DNA from: Halomonas sp. KAO
GTDB lineage: Bacteria; Pseudomonadota; Gammaproteobacteria; Pseudomonadales; Halomonadaceae
DNA: 64,000 nt
NCBI RefSeq assembly: GCF_015595025.1
Contig: NZ_JADNRL010000012.1
Location: forward strand, 1-64,000
Reading direction: 5' to 3'
The position numbers and the translations under genes are program-made. The notes beneath the pieces were generated by a model. It ran no database searches, was not told where the DNA came from, and worked only from the letters and a program-made list of their open reading frames with translations. Positions 32,545 through 45,909 of the stretch are shown here, piece after piece; position 1 is the stretch's first letter; the number at the start of each line of letters is the position of its first letter.

Positions 32545-33471
32545 ATGCTCCGCTATACCCTGACGCGCCTGCTGCAGGCAATTCCGACGCTCTGGATCGT
32601 CATCACCCTGTCGTTCTTCCTGATGCACCTGGCCCCGGGCGGCCCCTTCGACGGCGAGCGCCAGCTGCCGCCGGAGATCGAGGCCAACCTGCTGGCCACC
32701 TATCACCTGGACGAGCCGGTGTGGCGGCAGTACCTGATCTACATGGGCAACCTGCTGCAGGGCGATCTCGGTCCCTCCTTCAAGTACAAGGACTTCACCG
32801 TCACCGAACTGGTCGCCCAGGGCTTTCCGGTAAGCCTGGAGCTCGGCCTCTGGGCCATCGGCCTGGCACTGCTGATCGGCCTGCCGCTGGGGGTGATCGC
32901 CGCGCTCCGGCGCAACTCCACAATCGACTACCTGGTGATGGGCACGGCGCTTGCCGGCGTGGCGGTGCCCAACTTCGTGATCGCCCCGCTGCTGGCGCTG
33001 GTGTTCGGCGTGTTCCTCGGCTGGCTGCCGGTGGGCGGCTGGAACGACGGCGCCTGGTCCAACCTGGTGCTGCCGGTGGTGGCGCTGTCGATCCAGCAGA
33101 TCGCCTACATCGCGCGGATGATGCGCGCCAGCATGATCGAGATCCTCGGCAGCCACTTCATCCGCACCGCCCGCGCCAAGGGGCTGACGGAGACCGAGGT
33201 GATCTGGCGCCACGCCCTGCGCCCGGCAATGCTGCCGGTGGTCTCCTACCTGGGCCCCGCCATCGCCGGCATCATCACCGGCTCGGTGGTGATCGAGCAG
33301 ATCTTCGGCATTCCGGGCATCGGCCGCTACTTCGTGCAGGCCGCCCTCAACCGCGACTACACCCTGGTGATGGGCACGGTGGTGTTCTATGGCGCGCTAA
33401 TCGTGCTGCTCAACCTGCTCGTCGACCTGCTCTACTCGGCCCTGGACCCGCAGATTCGCTATGACGACTGA
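32545..33471 (+). CDS. oppB: Oligopeptide ABC transporter permease OppB
   Basis: Inner-membrane permease, 308 residues, six predicted membrane segments. It matches E. coli OppB closely in pattern: the start MLRYTLTRLLQAIPTLWIVI, then LAPGGPFDGER, GPSFKYKDFTV, and the cytoplasmic EAA loop RTARAKGLTETEVIWRHALRPA that contacts the ATPase. GAGG precedes the ATG by seven bases. It overlaps oppC by 11 bases. Confidence 0.95.
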   Translation: MLRYTLTRLLQAIPTLWIVITLSFFLMHLAPGGPFDGERQLPPEIEANLLATYHLDEPVWRQYLIYMGNLLQGDLGPSFKYKDFTVTELVAQGFPVSLELGLWAIGLALLIGLPLGVIAALRRNSTIDYLVMGTALAGVAVPNFVIAPLLALVFGVFLGWLPVGGWNDGAWSNLVLPVVALSIQQIAYIARMMRASMIEILGSHFIRTARAKGLTETEVIWRHALRPAMLPVVSYLGPAIAGIITGSVVIEQIFGIPGIGRYFVQAALNRDYTLVMGTVVFYGALIVLLNLLVDLLYSALDPQIRYDD

Positions 33472-34345
33472 TACCACCCTCTCGACCCCCGATATCGCCG
33501 GCGACAGCCTGGCCCGCGAGGCCTGGCGCCGGCTCAAGCAGAACCGCGCCGCCACCGCCAGCCTGGCGCTGCTGGCCCTGGTCACCCTGGCCTGCATCGC
33601 CGGCCCCTGGCTGACCCCCTGGACACTGGACGAGGTGGACTGGAACGCCTTTCTCGCCGCCCCGAGCCTCGAAGGCGGCCACTACGCCGGCACCGACGCC
33701 AACGGCCGCGACCTGCTGACCCGGGTGCTCCACGGCGGCCGCGTGTCGCTCTCCGTGGCGCTGGTGGCCACCTTCGTCTCGCTGGTGATCGGCGTGCTCT
33801 ACGGCGCCGTCGCCGGCTACCTGGGCGGGCGCGTCGACACCCTGATGATGCGCTTCGTCGACATCATGTATTCGCTGCCCTTCATGTTCCTCGTGATCCT
33901 GTTGATGGTGGTGTTCGGCCGCAACATCCTGCTGATCTACGCCGCCATCGGCGCCGTGGAGTGGCTCGACATGTCGCGCATCGTGCGCGGCCAGGTGCTG
34001 GCGCTGAAGCGCCGCGAGTTCGTCGAGGCCGCCCAGGCACTGGGGGTACGCCGCCATACCATCGTCACCCGCCACCTGATTCCCAATGCCCTGGGCCCGG
34101 TGGTCGTCTACGTCACCCTGACCGTGCCCAAGGTGATCCTGCTGGAGAGTTTCCTCTCCTTCCTGGGGCTCGGCGTGCAGGAACCGCTGACCAGCTGGGG
34201 CGTACTGATCAGCGAGGGCAAGGACATGATGGAGACGGCCCCCTGGATGCTGCTGGTGCCCTCCGCCTTCCTGGCGACGACCCTTCTGTGTCTCAACTTC
34301 CTGGGCGACGGGCTACGCGATGCCCTAGACCCGAAAACACGATAA
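33461..34345 (+). CDS. oppC: Oligopeptide ABC transporter permease OppC
   Basis: Second inner-membrane permease, 294 residues, with an N-terminal membrane segment (about 35-60) and the BPD_transp_1 domain. FAGTDANGRDL-type sequence appears as YAGTDANGRDLLTRVLHGGR, and the EAA loop is EAAQALGVRRHTIVTRHLIPNA. Its ATG lies inside the oppB end, so translation is coupled. It pairs with OppB to form the channel. Confidence 0.95.
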   Translation: MTTDTTLSTPDIAGDSLAREAWRRLKQNRAATASLALLALVTLACIAGPWLTPWTLDEVDWNAFLAAPSLEGGHYAGTDANGRDLLTRVLHGGRVSLSVALVATFVSLVIGVLYGAVAGYLGGRVDTLMMRFVDIMYSLPFMFLVILLMVVFGRNILLIYAAIGAVEWLDMSRIVRGQVLALKRREFVEAAQALGVRRHTIVTRHLIPNALGPVVVYVTLTVPKVILLESFLSFLGLGVQEPLTSWGVLISEGKDMMETAPWMLLVPSAFLATTLLCLNFLGDGLRDALDPKTR

Positions 34346-34364
34346 CGACCCGCGAGGAGGCCTC

Positions 34365-35978
<1,614 letters not shown>

Positions 35979-35995
35979 GCCCACCCCAGACGTCA

Positions 35996-36019
35996 AGACC
36001 CCGGCCAGGGCCGGGGTCT
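35996..36019. terminator. Bidirectional terminator between the opp operon and fadL
   Basis: Arms AGACCCCGG and CCGGGGTCT with a six-base middle that can close further (CC..GG). It lies between convergent genes. Confidence 0.85.
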
Positions 36020-36045
36020 CTGTCATGCGCCTGGCGGATTATCGC

Positions 36046-37398
36046 TTAGAAGCGGTAGGTCAGCTGAGCGCCGAAGCCATGGGCCTCGTTCTTGTAGTCG
36101 GCGGCGTACGTGGCACCTCCAACCGGCACACCACCGGTTGCTGGACTTGCCAGGTGGTCAGCACGGGTCTGCTCAATACGAGTGGTGTGCTCGGTAAGGT
36201 AGGAATAGGCGAAGTCGATGGTCAGCGCCTCAGTCGGTGTCCAGCCGGCTCCCAGCGAGAAGATGCGGCGATCATCCGAGGGAATCCGCACGCTGCGGTG
36301 CTCATCATTGCTCGGGGTCTCATCCAGCGACAGGCCGGCCCGCAGCACCCACTGGGGATTCAGCTGGTACTCGCCCCCCACCGCGAAGGCCCAGGCATTG
36401 CTGTAGTTCTGGGTCTCATTGGTAATCTCTGGAATGGTATCACCGGTAACACGAATCTCCTGGAACTTGCTCCAGCGCGACCAGGAGGCACCGAACATCA
36501 GCTTGAGCCTGTCGGTCATCTGCTGGGTCACGGAGAAGTTGACGGTCTCAGGCGTGGTGAGATCGAGATAGGCGTTGTCGGACCTGACAACATTACCCAT
36601 CGGGTCAGTGGCCTTGAAGTCACCCTCAAGCTCATATTCGACCTCAGAGCGGTAGGTCAGCCCCAGGGTGGTCTCCGGCACCGGCTGGTACATCACGCCG
36701 ATATTGTATCCCCAGGCCTCGTCGTCGCCGTCGACACGTGCATCGACATCGCCCGCTGGGTCATAGCTTTGAACACTGGGGATCTGACGGCGCAGCTCGC
36801 CTTCCACCTGGTTGTAGGTGATGCCGGCGCCGATCGACCACTGCTCATTGAAGCGATAGGAGACCGTCGGTTGCGCGCTGACCACCGTGACCTCGGTGTA
36901 GTTGCCAAAGTAGCGACCCTGGAAGTCATCCTCGTAGTCGGTCTTGGAGCCGAAGGGCGCGTAGACCCCGAAGCCGAAAGCCAGCCTGTCATTGACCGGA
37001 TGGGCATAGAAGGCGAAGGGAATCGCCTTGTTGCCGACCATATCGCCCTCGTTACCGCCCGGTATGGGCCCTGCCGGCACCTGAGTGCCATTCGGCATGC
37101 CACCCATGGCAACGCCAGAATCGACGTTGCGTGTGGCGGTGACATTGCTGATATCGTTATTGACGACCAGATAGGTGGCACCGGCAGAGAGCTGGGCACG
37201 ATCCAGAAATGACATCCCCGCCGGGTTGCCGAAGACGATGGTGGCATCCTGAACGTTGGAGCTACGCCCGGCATGGCCATAGCCCTGGCCGCTGACGCTC
37301 TGTTCGTTAAGCTGGAAGCCACCGGCCTGGGCCTGGCTGGTGAAGGCGGCGGCCGTCACGGCGGCGGCGAGGGTCAGGCGATTGAACTTGTTCTTCAT
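36046..37398 (-). CDS. fadL: FadL/OmpP1-family outer membrane transporter
   Basis: An outer-membrane beta-barrel that admits long-chain fatty acids or other hydrophobic compounds. From the ATG at 37398 it is 450 residues. The signal peptide ends at TSQAQA; the mature protein starts GGFQLNEQSVSGQGYGHAG, the usual plug-domain opening of the family. The protein ends in Phe (LTYRF), the standard outer-membrane signal. Another ATG three codons upstream sits too close to AAGGG. The precise substrate is inferred. A possible PsrA-type operator lies upstream. Confidence 0.88.
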   Translation of the reverse strand: MKNKFNRLTLAAAVTAAAFTSQAQAGGFQLNEQSVSGQGYGHAGRSSNVQDATIVFGNPAGMSFLDRAQLSAGATYLVVNNDISNVTATRNVDSGVAMGGMPNGTQVPAGPIPGGNEGDMVGNKAIPFAFYAHPVNDRLAFGFGVYAPFGSKTDYEDDFQGRYFGNYTEVTVVSAQPTVSYRFNEQWSIGAGITYNQVEGELRRQIPSVQSYDPAGDVDARVDGDDEAWGYNIGVMYQPVPETTLGLTYRSEVEYELEGDFKATDPMGNVVRSDNAYLDLTTPETVNFSVTQQMTDRLKLMFGASWSRWSKFQEIRVTGDTIPEITNETQNYSNAWAFAVGGEYQLNPQWVLRAGLSLDETPSNDEHRSVRIPSDDRRIFSLGAGWTPTEALTIDFAYSYLTEHTTRIEQTRADHLASPATGGVPVGGATYAADYKNEAHGFGAQLTYRF

Positions 37399-37507
37399 GA
37401 GATCCATCCCTTGCGGTGCTGTTGTTACGTTGGCGCTGGCATTGCCTCTCCCCGGAGGCGGGCGCGTGCCCTCCCCTTTTCGCGTATGCCAACGCTCGTT
37501 TCAACCC

Positions 37508-37521
37508 CAAACGACCGTTTT
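37508..37521 (-). promoter_or_regulatory. Possible PsrA/TetR-type operator upstream of fadL
   Basis: CAAAC-N4-GTTTT at 37508-37521 closely fits the (C/G)AAAC-N2-4-GTTT(G/C) pattern described for the fatty-acid sensor PsrA of Pseudomonas, about 110 bp upstream of fadL. The gap 37399-37700 (302 bp) otherwise holds AT-richer promoter DNA for fadL and the MerR gene. Confidence 0.35.
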
Positions 37522-37638
37522 AATGCCGAATCCGCTAATACTTTGGTCGCACAGCTGTTTGATATTGTGAACTTTCAGTGGGTTACACAACACCTCGCGA
37601 CATATGCCGCAACGACGCGTGCCCTGTACTACGACGGC

Positions 37639-37670
37639 TTGACCCTTGTGTTACCCAAAGGTTTTACACT
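37639..37670 (+). promoter_or_regulatory. MerR-type promoter/operator of the copper operon
   Basis: TTGACC at 37639-37644 and TACACT at 37665-37670 are 20 bp apart, longer than the sigma-70 optimum, as in MerR-controlled promoters. A dyad CCTT-N10-AAGG (37644-37661) fills the spacer. The operon start codon is at 37701. Confidence 0.7.
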
Positions 37671-37700
37671 GCAAGTATGCCACTCTCGAGAGATACCGTC

Positions 37701-38158
37701 ATGAAGGTCAGTGAACTGGCGAAGGGGGCCGGCGTTACCGCCGAGACCGTGCGCCACTATGTGCGCGAGGGGCTTCTGCACCCCGAGCGCCACCCCGACA
37801 ACGGCTACCAGCTATTCACCCAGGTCGACCTGGAGCGGCTGCGCTTTATTCAGCGCGCCCGCACCCTGGGCTTCGGTGTGGCCGAGATACGCGAGATCCT
37901 CGATCACGCCGATCACGGCGACTCGCCCTGCCCCATGGTGCGCGACCTGCTGGCCAGTCGCCTGCCACAGATCCATGCGCGCATCGCCGAGCTGCAGGCG
38001 CTGGCCGAGCGCATGGAGCAGGCGCTGGAGACCTGGGCCGGCATGCCCGATGGCACCCCGGACGGCCACAGCCTGTGCCGGCTGATCGAGAGCTTTCCCG
38101 AACCGCTGCGGGGCGATGCAAAGCGTCGCGCCGACGAGCACGCCCCAAAGGAGGAGCC

Positions 38159-38162
<4 letters not shown>
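37701..38162 (+). CDS. MerR-family metal-responsive regulator
   Basis: A 153-residue MerR activator: winged helix-turn-helix at the start ([20 protein letters not shown], then VREGLL), a dimerisation helix at about 80-112, and a C-terminal metal loop. Cys77 (SPCPM) is at the position used by ZntR/MerR-type sensors rather than CueR, which has Ser there. The C-terminal loop has His123 and a single Cys126 ([10 protein letters not shown]) and lacks the first cysteine of CueR's C-x7-C. So the metal cannot be named with confidence; the downstream copper-type ATPase suggests Cu(I). The ATG at 37701 follows the operator by 30 bp. Its stop overlaps the copA ATG. Confidence 0.85.
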
Positions 38163-40962
<2,800 letters not shown>

Positions 40963-40966
<4 letters not shown>

Positions 40967-41049
40967 GCACGCTCGTTACGCTGATCGTCAATCTGGCCGG
41001 GCTGGGACTGATCGGCCTGATCGTGTGGTGGTTCTGGGGCAAGGGCTGA
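40963..41049 (+). CDS. 28-residue membrane peptide coupled to copA
   Basis: A short reading frame whose ATG overlaps the copA stop (ATGA) and has AGGAGG seven to twelve bases upstream. It translates as one hydrophobic helix: start [18 protein letters not shown], then [10 protein letters not shown] and stop. The aromatic WWFW cluster and final Gly-Lys-Gly suggest a single-pass inner-membrane peptide. It could be a regulator or partner of CopA, or the remaining anchor of a once longer protein; the recJ stop lies only 10 bp beyond, so no more coding remains. Function is unknown. Confidence 0.7.
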
Positions 41050-41058
41050 ACCGCTGTC

Positions 41059-42870
41059 TCAGGCCTGCTCGGCGTGCTCGACCATCAGCTGCAGGTTATC
41101 GCGGCCTCGCCAGCGATTGCGGTTGAGCTTGTAGGCACAGCGCAGCCGGTCACCGACCCCGAAGGCCGGCACCTCGCCGGGCGTCAGCGCCCGGAACCAG
41201 ATCGCCCGATGGGTCACCGCCCCCAGCGATAGCTCCAGCATCAGGTGAGTGCCGTCGGCGCCCACCGGGCGGAGGCGCTCGACGACAAACTCGCCCTGAA
41301 ACAGCGGCGGATCGAACTCGCGGCCGAAGGGCCCTACCGCCTGCAGCTCCTCGAGGGTCGCGAGGCTCAGCTGCTCGGGGGCCAGGTCACCATCGGTCAG
41401 GATCCTGGGATAGAGCTCGGCCTCGCCCAGCTGTTCGGCCACCGCCGTTAGAAAGGCGGCCTTGAAGGCATCGAGCCGCTCGGCGGGCACCCCGACGCCG
41501 GCCGCCCCACGATGCCCTCCGAAACGCGGCAACGCCTCGGGGGCCAGCTCGAAGGTGCGCTGCAGGGCATCGCGCAGATGCAGTCCCTCGATGGAGCGTC
41601 CCGAACCGGTCAGCATGCCGGGGGCGGCCGCCGGCGTGAGCACCAGCGCCGGGCGCCCGTAGGCCTGCACCAGCCGGGAGGCGACGATGCCCTGCACCCC
41701 CGCATGCCCATCCTCCAGAAAGACCACGACGGCCGGCTCGTCGGCGCTCAGCGCCGGCATCGCCAGCGCTCGCGCCTCCTCGTCCATGTCAGCCTCGATC
41801 GCCTTGCGCGACTGGTTGTCCTGATCCAGCGTCTCCAGATGCCGCGCCGCCGAGACATCGTCCGCCGCCAGCATGAAGTGCAAGGCGGCATAGGGGTCAT
41901 CGAGGCGCGAGCGAGCGTTGATCCGCGGCCCCATCTGGAAGCCCAGGGTCTCGGCGTCGAAGGGCACGCTATCGGCGCCCAGCCGTTGCGCCATGGCGCG
42001 CCAGCAAGCCGCCTCCATGCGGTTGATCAGCGCCAGACCGTGGGTCACCACCGCGCGGTTGGCGGGGCTGCCGCCCAGGGAGACACAGTCCGCCACGGTG
42101 CCCAGCGCCACATAGGAGAGCCAGGGCGAGAGCTTGGGCGTCGCCTGGGCCAGCACACCCCACTCGATCAACACGCTGCGGGTCAGCGACATGACCAGCC
42201 AGGCCACCATGCAGCCGGCGATGGTTGGGTCGGGGTAGTCGCAGTCGTCGCGAGTCGGGTTGACCACGGCATGCGCCGAGGGTGGCGGCCCCTCCACCGG
42301 CAGCGCGTGGTGGTCGCTGACCACCACCTCGATGCCCTGGGCCGCCAGGCGTGCGATACGCGGCTCGTCGCTGCTGCCACAGTCGGCGGTAATCACCAGG
42401 CTGGGCCGCGGCTTGAGGGCCAGGGTTCGCTCCACCAGGGGCAGACTGATGCCGTAGCCGTCATGGATACGATGACCGATCAGGCTGTGCAGCTTCGCCT
42501 CCGGCACGCCGAACAGCTCGTGCAGGGTGCGCCGGATCACCACATGGGAGGTGATGCCGTCGACATCGTAGTCGGTCAGGATGCCGATATGCTCGCCGTC
42601 GACCACCGCCTGAGCGATGCGCTCGGCGGCACGCCGGCCATCGGCCAGCTTCTCGGGGTGGGCCAGGTGTCGCAGGCTGGGCGAGACCAGCGGATCAAGC
42701 TCCCCCCGATAGCCCGGCAGACGCCCGGCCAGCACCCGAGCCTGAAGCTCGCTGAGCCCTTCGCGCTGGGCGCGGGCGTAGAGCGCGGCATCCCGAGGCC
42801 GCGGCAGTATGCGCGGCCTCAGGCGCTCGTTCAGATCGTTGGGGTCGCGTATGGCGTTCAAGCCAAGCAC
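41059..42870 (-). CDS. recJ: Single-strand-specific exonuclease RecJ
   Basis: A 5'-3' single-strand DNA exonuclease used in recombination, mismatch and base-excision repair. At 603 residues it is close to the E. coli length. DHH-phosphoesterase motifs are seen: TDYDVDGITSH (motif I), ITADCGSSD, SDHHALP (DHH), and GGHRGAAGVG of the DHHA1 domain. The start is a GTG at 42870 with only a weak CAGAG before it. It converges with the copper operon (10-bp gap) and has repeat copy E in its leader. Confidence 0.95.
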   Translation of the reverse strand: MLGLNAIRDPNDLNERLRPRILPRPRDAALYARAQREGLSELQARVLAGRLPGYRGELDPLVSPSLRHLAHPEKLADGRRAAERIAQAVVDGEHIGILTDYDVDGITSHVVIRRTLHELFGVPEAKLHSLIGHRIHDGYGISLPLVERTLALKPRPSLVITADCGSSDEPRIARLAAQGIEVVVSDHHALPVEGPPPSAHAVVNPTRDDCDYPDPTIAGCMVAWLVMSLTRSVLIEWGVLAQATPKLSPWLSYVALGTVADCVSLGGSPANRAVVTHGLALINRMEAACWRAMAQRLGADSVPFDAETLGFQMGPRINARSRLDDPYAALHFMLAADDVSAARHLETLDQDNQSRKAIEADMDEEARALAMPALSADEPAVVVFLEDGHAGVQGIVASRLVQAYGRPALVLTPAAAPGMLTGSGRSIEGLHLRDALQRTFELAPEALPRFGGHRGAAGVGVPAERLDAFKAAFLTAVAEQLGEAELYPRILTDGDLAPEQLSLATLEELQAVGPFGREFDPPLFQGEFVVERLRPVGADGTHLMLELSLGAVTHRAIWFRALTPGEVPAFGVGDRLRCAYKLNRNRWRGRDNLQLMVEHAEQA

Positions 42871-42906
42871 CTCTGGTTCAAGTCTGTGACTGTAGGCCGC
42901 TGACCC

Positions 42907-43026
42907 AGCGAGGGGCGCCGGGGATAGGCCGAAGAGGGGGTCCTATGCCAGGGATGGCATCGGTAGCGCCCAGGGAGGGGTTCACAGCGCCCCCTCGCAG
43001 GCCTGTCGCCGGATCAGCCCCGAGCG
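42907..43026 (+). repeat. Dispersed hairpin repeat, copy E (short type)
   Basis: A clean short copy. The left arm CCGGGGATAGGCC and right arm GGCCTGTCGCCGG pair at 11 of 13 positions plus a T-G wobble. GAGGGGG pairs with CCCCCTC. The inner hairpin is ATGCCA (42945-42950), GGGA, TGGCAT (42955-42960). It starts 35 bp beyond the thrC stop in opposite orientation and lies upstream of recJ. Confidence 0.85.
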
Positions 43027-43061
43027 GCATACAGGCTCGAGGCTGATAGCCACTGGTGACC

Positions 43062-44450
43062 TCAGCGGCGATTCTCGGCGACGAATTTCTGCACCGCAGA
43101 AAGCTCCGCCGGCAGCACGCTGAAGCGCTCCTCACGCTCCAGCAGGTCGTCCATATGCGGCGGCAGCGGCACCCCCGGGAAACCGGCCTTGACCACCGCC
43201 TCGGCGAACTTGGCCGGGTGGGCGGTGGCCAAGGTGATAATCGGTACGCTCTCGTCACCCCGTTCGCGCTCGGCGGCGCGGTAGCCGGTGGCGGTGTGCG
43301 GGTCGAGGATCTCCTGGGTGCGATGGTGCGCCTCGCGGATCACCTCCAGGATGGTGCTGTCATCGACGCTGTGGCTGGCGAAGCGCTCACGCAGGCGCGA
43401 TAGCGGCGCCTCGGCCAGGGCCGTGGGCTCGGCCTGGAAGCGCTCGAGCAGGGCATCCACGGCCTTGCCGTCGCGATCATACGCCTCGAACAGCAGGCGC
43501 TCGAAGTTCGAGGAGACCACGATATCCATGGAGGGCGCGAGCGTGGCCACCAGTTCCTTCTTCGAGAAGTCGTTGGCGGCCAGGGTGCGGTGCAGGATGT
43601 CGTTGGCGTTGGTGGCGATCACGAAACGCTCGACCGGCAGGCCCATGCGATAGGCCATGTAGCCGGCGAAGACGTTGCCGAAGTTGGCCGATGGCACACA
43701 GAAGCTCACCTTGCGCCGGGGCGCCCCCAGGGCCACGGCGGAGGCCACGTAGTAGACGATCTGGGCCATGATGCGCGCCCAGTTGATGGAGTTTACCGCC
43801 ACCAGCCGGGTTCCGTTCAGGAAGTTCTGGTCGGCGAAGCTCGCCTTGACCATCGCCTGGGCGTCGTCGAAGTTGCCCTCGATGGCGACGTTGAAGACGT
43901 TGTCCGCCAGCACCGTGGTCATCTGACGACGCTGCACCTCCGACACCCGGTTGTACGGATGGAGAATAAAGATATCGAGGTTGTCGCAGTGGCGGCAGCC
44001 CTCGATGGCCGCCGAGCCGGTATCGCCGGAGGTCGCCCCCATGATCACCGCCCGCTCGCCACGCTTCTTGAGGAAGTGGTCGAGGATGCGACCCAGCAGC
44101 TGCAGGGCGACATCCTTGAAGGCCAGGGTCGGGCCGTGGAACAGCTCGAGCAGAAAGTGGTTGGCGTCGAGCTGATTGAGCGGCACCACGGCATCATGGC
44201 TGAAGGTGGCATACGCCTCCTTCACGATCCCGCGGAATGTCTCGTCATCGATCTCGCCATTGACGAAGGGCTTCATCACCCGGAAGGCGATCTCGGCATA
44301 GGAGAGACCGGCCATGGCCGCCAGCTCATCCTGGGAGAGCTCGGGCACATGCTCTGGCACGTAGAGGCCACCATCGTTGGCCATGCCGGTAAGCACGACC
44401 TCCTCGAAGGAGAGTGCGGGCGCCTGCCCGCGGGTACTGATATAGCGCAT
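43062..44450 (-). CDS. thrC: Threonine synthase
   Basis: Converts O-phosphohomoserine to threonine with pyridoxal phosphate. The 462 residues contain the PLP-lysine segment GPTLAFKDVALQ, and GATSGDTGSAAIEG binds the cofactor phosphate. It belongs to the long gammaproteobacterial/yeast type. It follows hom by three bases, so hom-thrC form one operon; thrA/thrB-type attenuation sequences were not seen. Confidence 0.96.
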   Translation of the reverse strand: MRYISTRGQAPALSFEEVVLTGMANDGGLYVPEHVPELSQDELAAMAGLSYAEIAFRVMKPFVNGEIDDETFRGIVKEAYATFSHDAVVPLNQLDANHFLLELFHGPTLAFKDVALQLLGRILDHFLKKRGERAVIMGATSGDTGSAAIEGCRHCDNLDIFILHPYNRVSEVQRRQMTTVLADNVFNVAIEGNFDDAQAMVKASFADQNFLNGTRLVAVNSINWARIMAQIVYYVASAVALGAPRRKVSFCVPSANFGNVFAGYMAYRMGLPVERFVIATNANDILHRTLAANDFSKKELVATLAPSMDIVVSSNFERLLFEAYDRDGKAVDALLERFQAEPTALAEAPLSRLRERFASHSVDDSTILEVIREAHHRTQEILDPHTATGYRAAERERGDESVPIITLATAHPAKFAEAVVKAGFPGVPLPPHMDDLLEREERFSVLPAELSAVQKFVAENRR

Positions 44451-44453
44451 GGG

Positions 44454-45770
44454 TTATTCCTGCTCGTCCAGGGATTCGACACGAATCCGGGTCACCGGTC
44501 CGGCGACATCGGACATGGACTCGATCTGGCGAATCGCCTCGTTCATGCTCTTCTCGGGGGTGCGGTGAGTCAGCAGAATGATCGGCACCAGTTCACCCTC
44601 GGTGGCCTCCTTCTGGATCAGCGCCTCGATGGAGATGCCCTGCTCGGAGAGAATGGTCGCCACCCGCGCCAGTACGCCGGGGCGATCCACCGCCAGCAGC
44701 CGCAGGTAGTAGGCGGTGGTGATCTCCTCCATGGGCATGATCGGCAGCTGACTGACGTCCTCGCTGATGCCACTGAAGGCCAGGTAGGGCACCCGGTAGT
44801 GATGGTCGGTGGCGATATCACGGGCCACGTCGAGCAGGTCGGCCACCACCGCGGAGGCGGTGGGCTCGGCCCCGGCACCGGCGCCGTAGTAGAGGGTCGG
44901 CCCCACGGCATCGCCCATCACGGCGATGGCATTCTTGACGCCATGCACGTTGGCCAGCAGGCGCTCCTTGGGGATCAGCGTGGGGTGCACACGCAGCTCC
45001 AGGCCCTGCTCGGTCCGCTTGGAGATCCCCAGGTGCTTGATCACGTAGCCCAGGTTGTCGGCCTGCTCCACATCCTCGGCGGTGACCCGGGAGATGCCCT
45101 CGGTATAGGCCTTCTCGAACTGCAGCGGCACCCCATAGGCGATGGAGGCGAGGATGGTCAGCTTGTGGGCGGCATCGATGCCCTCGACATCGAAGGTCGG
45201 ATCGGCTTCCGCATAGCCGAGCGCCTGGGCCTCGGCGAGAACATCATCGAAGGCCCGCCCATCATCGCGCATATGGGTCAGGATATAGTTGCCGGTACCG
45301 TTGATGATCCCCGCCACCCACTCGATGCGATTGGCGCCAAGCCCCTCGCGCAGCGACTTGATCACCGGGATGCCGCCGGCCACCGCGGCCTCGAAGGCCA
45401 CGATCACGCCCTTCTCGTGTGCGGCCGCGAAGATCTCGTTGCCATGCACCGCGATCAGCGCCTTGTTGGCGGTCACCACATGCTTGCCATTCTCGATGGC
45501 GGCAAGCACCAGCTCACGCGCCACGTCGTAGCCACCGATCAGCTCCACCACCACGTCGACGTTGGGGTTGCTGGCCACCTCGAAGATATCGGCGGTCGTG
45601 TCGATGCCGGTGAGATCACACTCGGGGTTGGGGGTGCGATAGGCGACCTGCTCGATGGCAATCGGTCGCCCGGCCCGCCGGGTAATATCGTCGGCGTTGC
45701 GTGTCAGCACGTTGAAGGTTCCGCCACCGACGGTCCCCAGCCCACAGATTCCTACTCTCACCGGTTTCAA
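44454..45770 (-). CDS. hom: Homoserine dehydrogenase
   Basis: Reduces aspartate semialdehyde to homoserine for threonine and methionine synthesis. It is monofunctional (no fused aspartokinase), 438 residues. The N-terminal NAD(P)-binding GICGLGTVGGG, the catalytic core with GGIPVIKSLREGL, and a C-terminal ACT domain (about 350-430, probably for threonine feedback) are seen. The start is a TTG at 45770, with GGAG seven bases upstream and sequence beginning at the conserved region. A nearby AT-rich TATATAA (about 45800-45806) may be its -10 box. Confidence 0.95.
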   Translation of the reverse strand: MKPVRVGICGLGTVGGGTFNVLTRNADDITRRAGRPIAIEQVAYRTPNPECDLTGIDTTADIFEVASNPNVDVVVELIGGYDVARELVLAAIENGKHVVTANKALIAVHGNEIFAAAHEKGVIVAFEAAVAGGIPVIKSLREGLGANRIEWVAGIINGTGNYILTHMRDDGRAFDDVLAEAQALGYAEADPTFDVEGIDAAHKLTILASIAYGVPLQFEKAYTEGISRVTAEDVEQADNLGYVIKHLGISKRTEQGLELRVHPTLIPKERLLANVHGVKNAIAVMGDAVGPTLYYGAGAGAEPTASAVVADLLDVARDIATDHHYRVPYLAFSGISEDVSQLPIMPMEEITTAYYLRLLAVDRPGVLARVATILSEQGISIEALIQKEATEGELVPIILLTHRTPEKSMNEAIRQIESMSDVAGPVTRIRVESLDEQE

Positions 45771-45830
45771 TGTATTACTCCTGCTCGTGTGTCCGAGTTC
45801 GTTATATAGCGTGTCGTGTCCAGATGGCTC

Positions 45831-45853
45831 GGCGGCCCGCCACCAGGGCGGGC
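45831..45853 (-). terminator. Probable dsbC terminator hairpin
   Basis: Arms GGCCCGCC and GGCGGGCC with a five-base loop, between dsbC and hom. It lacks a T-run; limits are approximate within a base or two. A second GGCGCT/AGCGCC pairing follows it nearer to dsbC. Confidence 0.4.
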
Positions 45854-45909
45854 CAGGGCGCTCGGCCACCAGCGCCTGGCCTGCAGGCGTGCGGACAGAG
45901 CGGGATGCC

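Noticed and set aside
41040..41060. The recJ-copA junction as a sign of a truncated gene
   Set aside because: recJ has a full-length product and a proper stop; the tight 10-bp gap is simple convergence.
43590..45809. A 739-codon frame opposite thrC and hom
   Set aside because: It spans two genes and their 3-bp gap, and the product is Gly/His-rich without domains; long antisense frames are common at this GC content.
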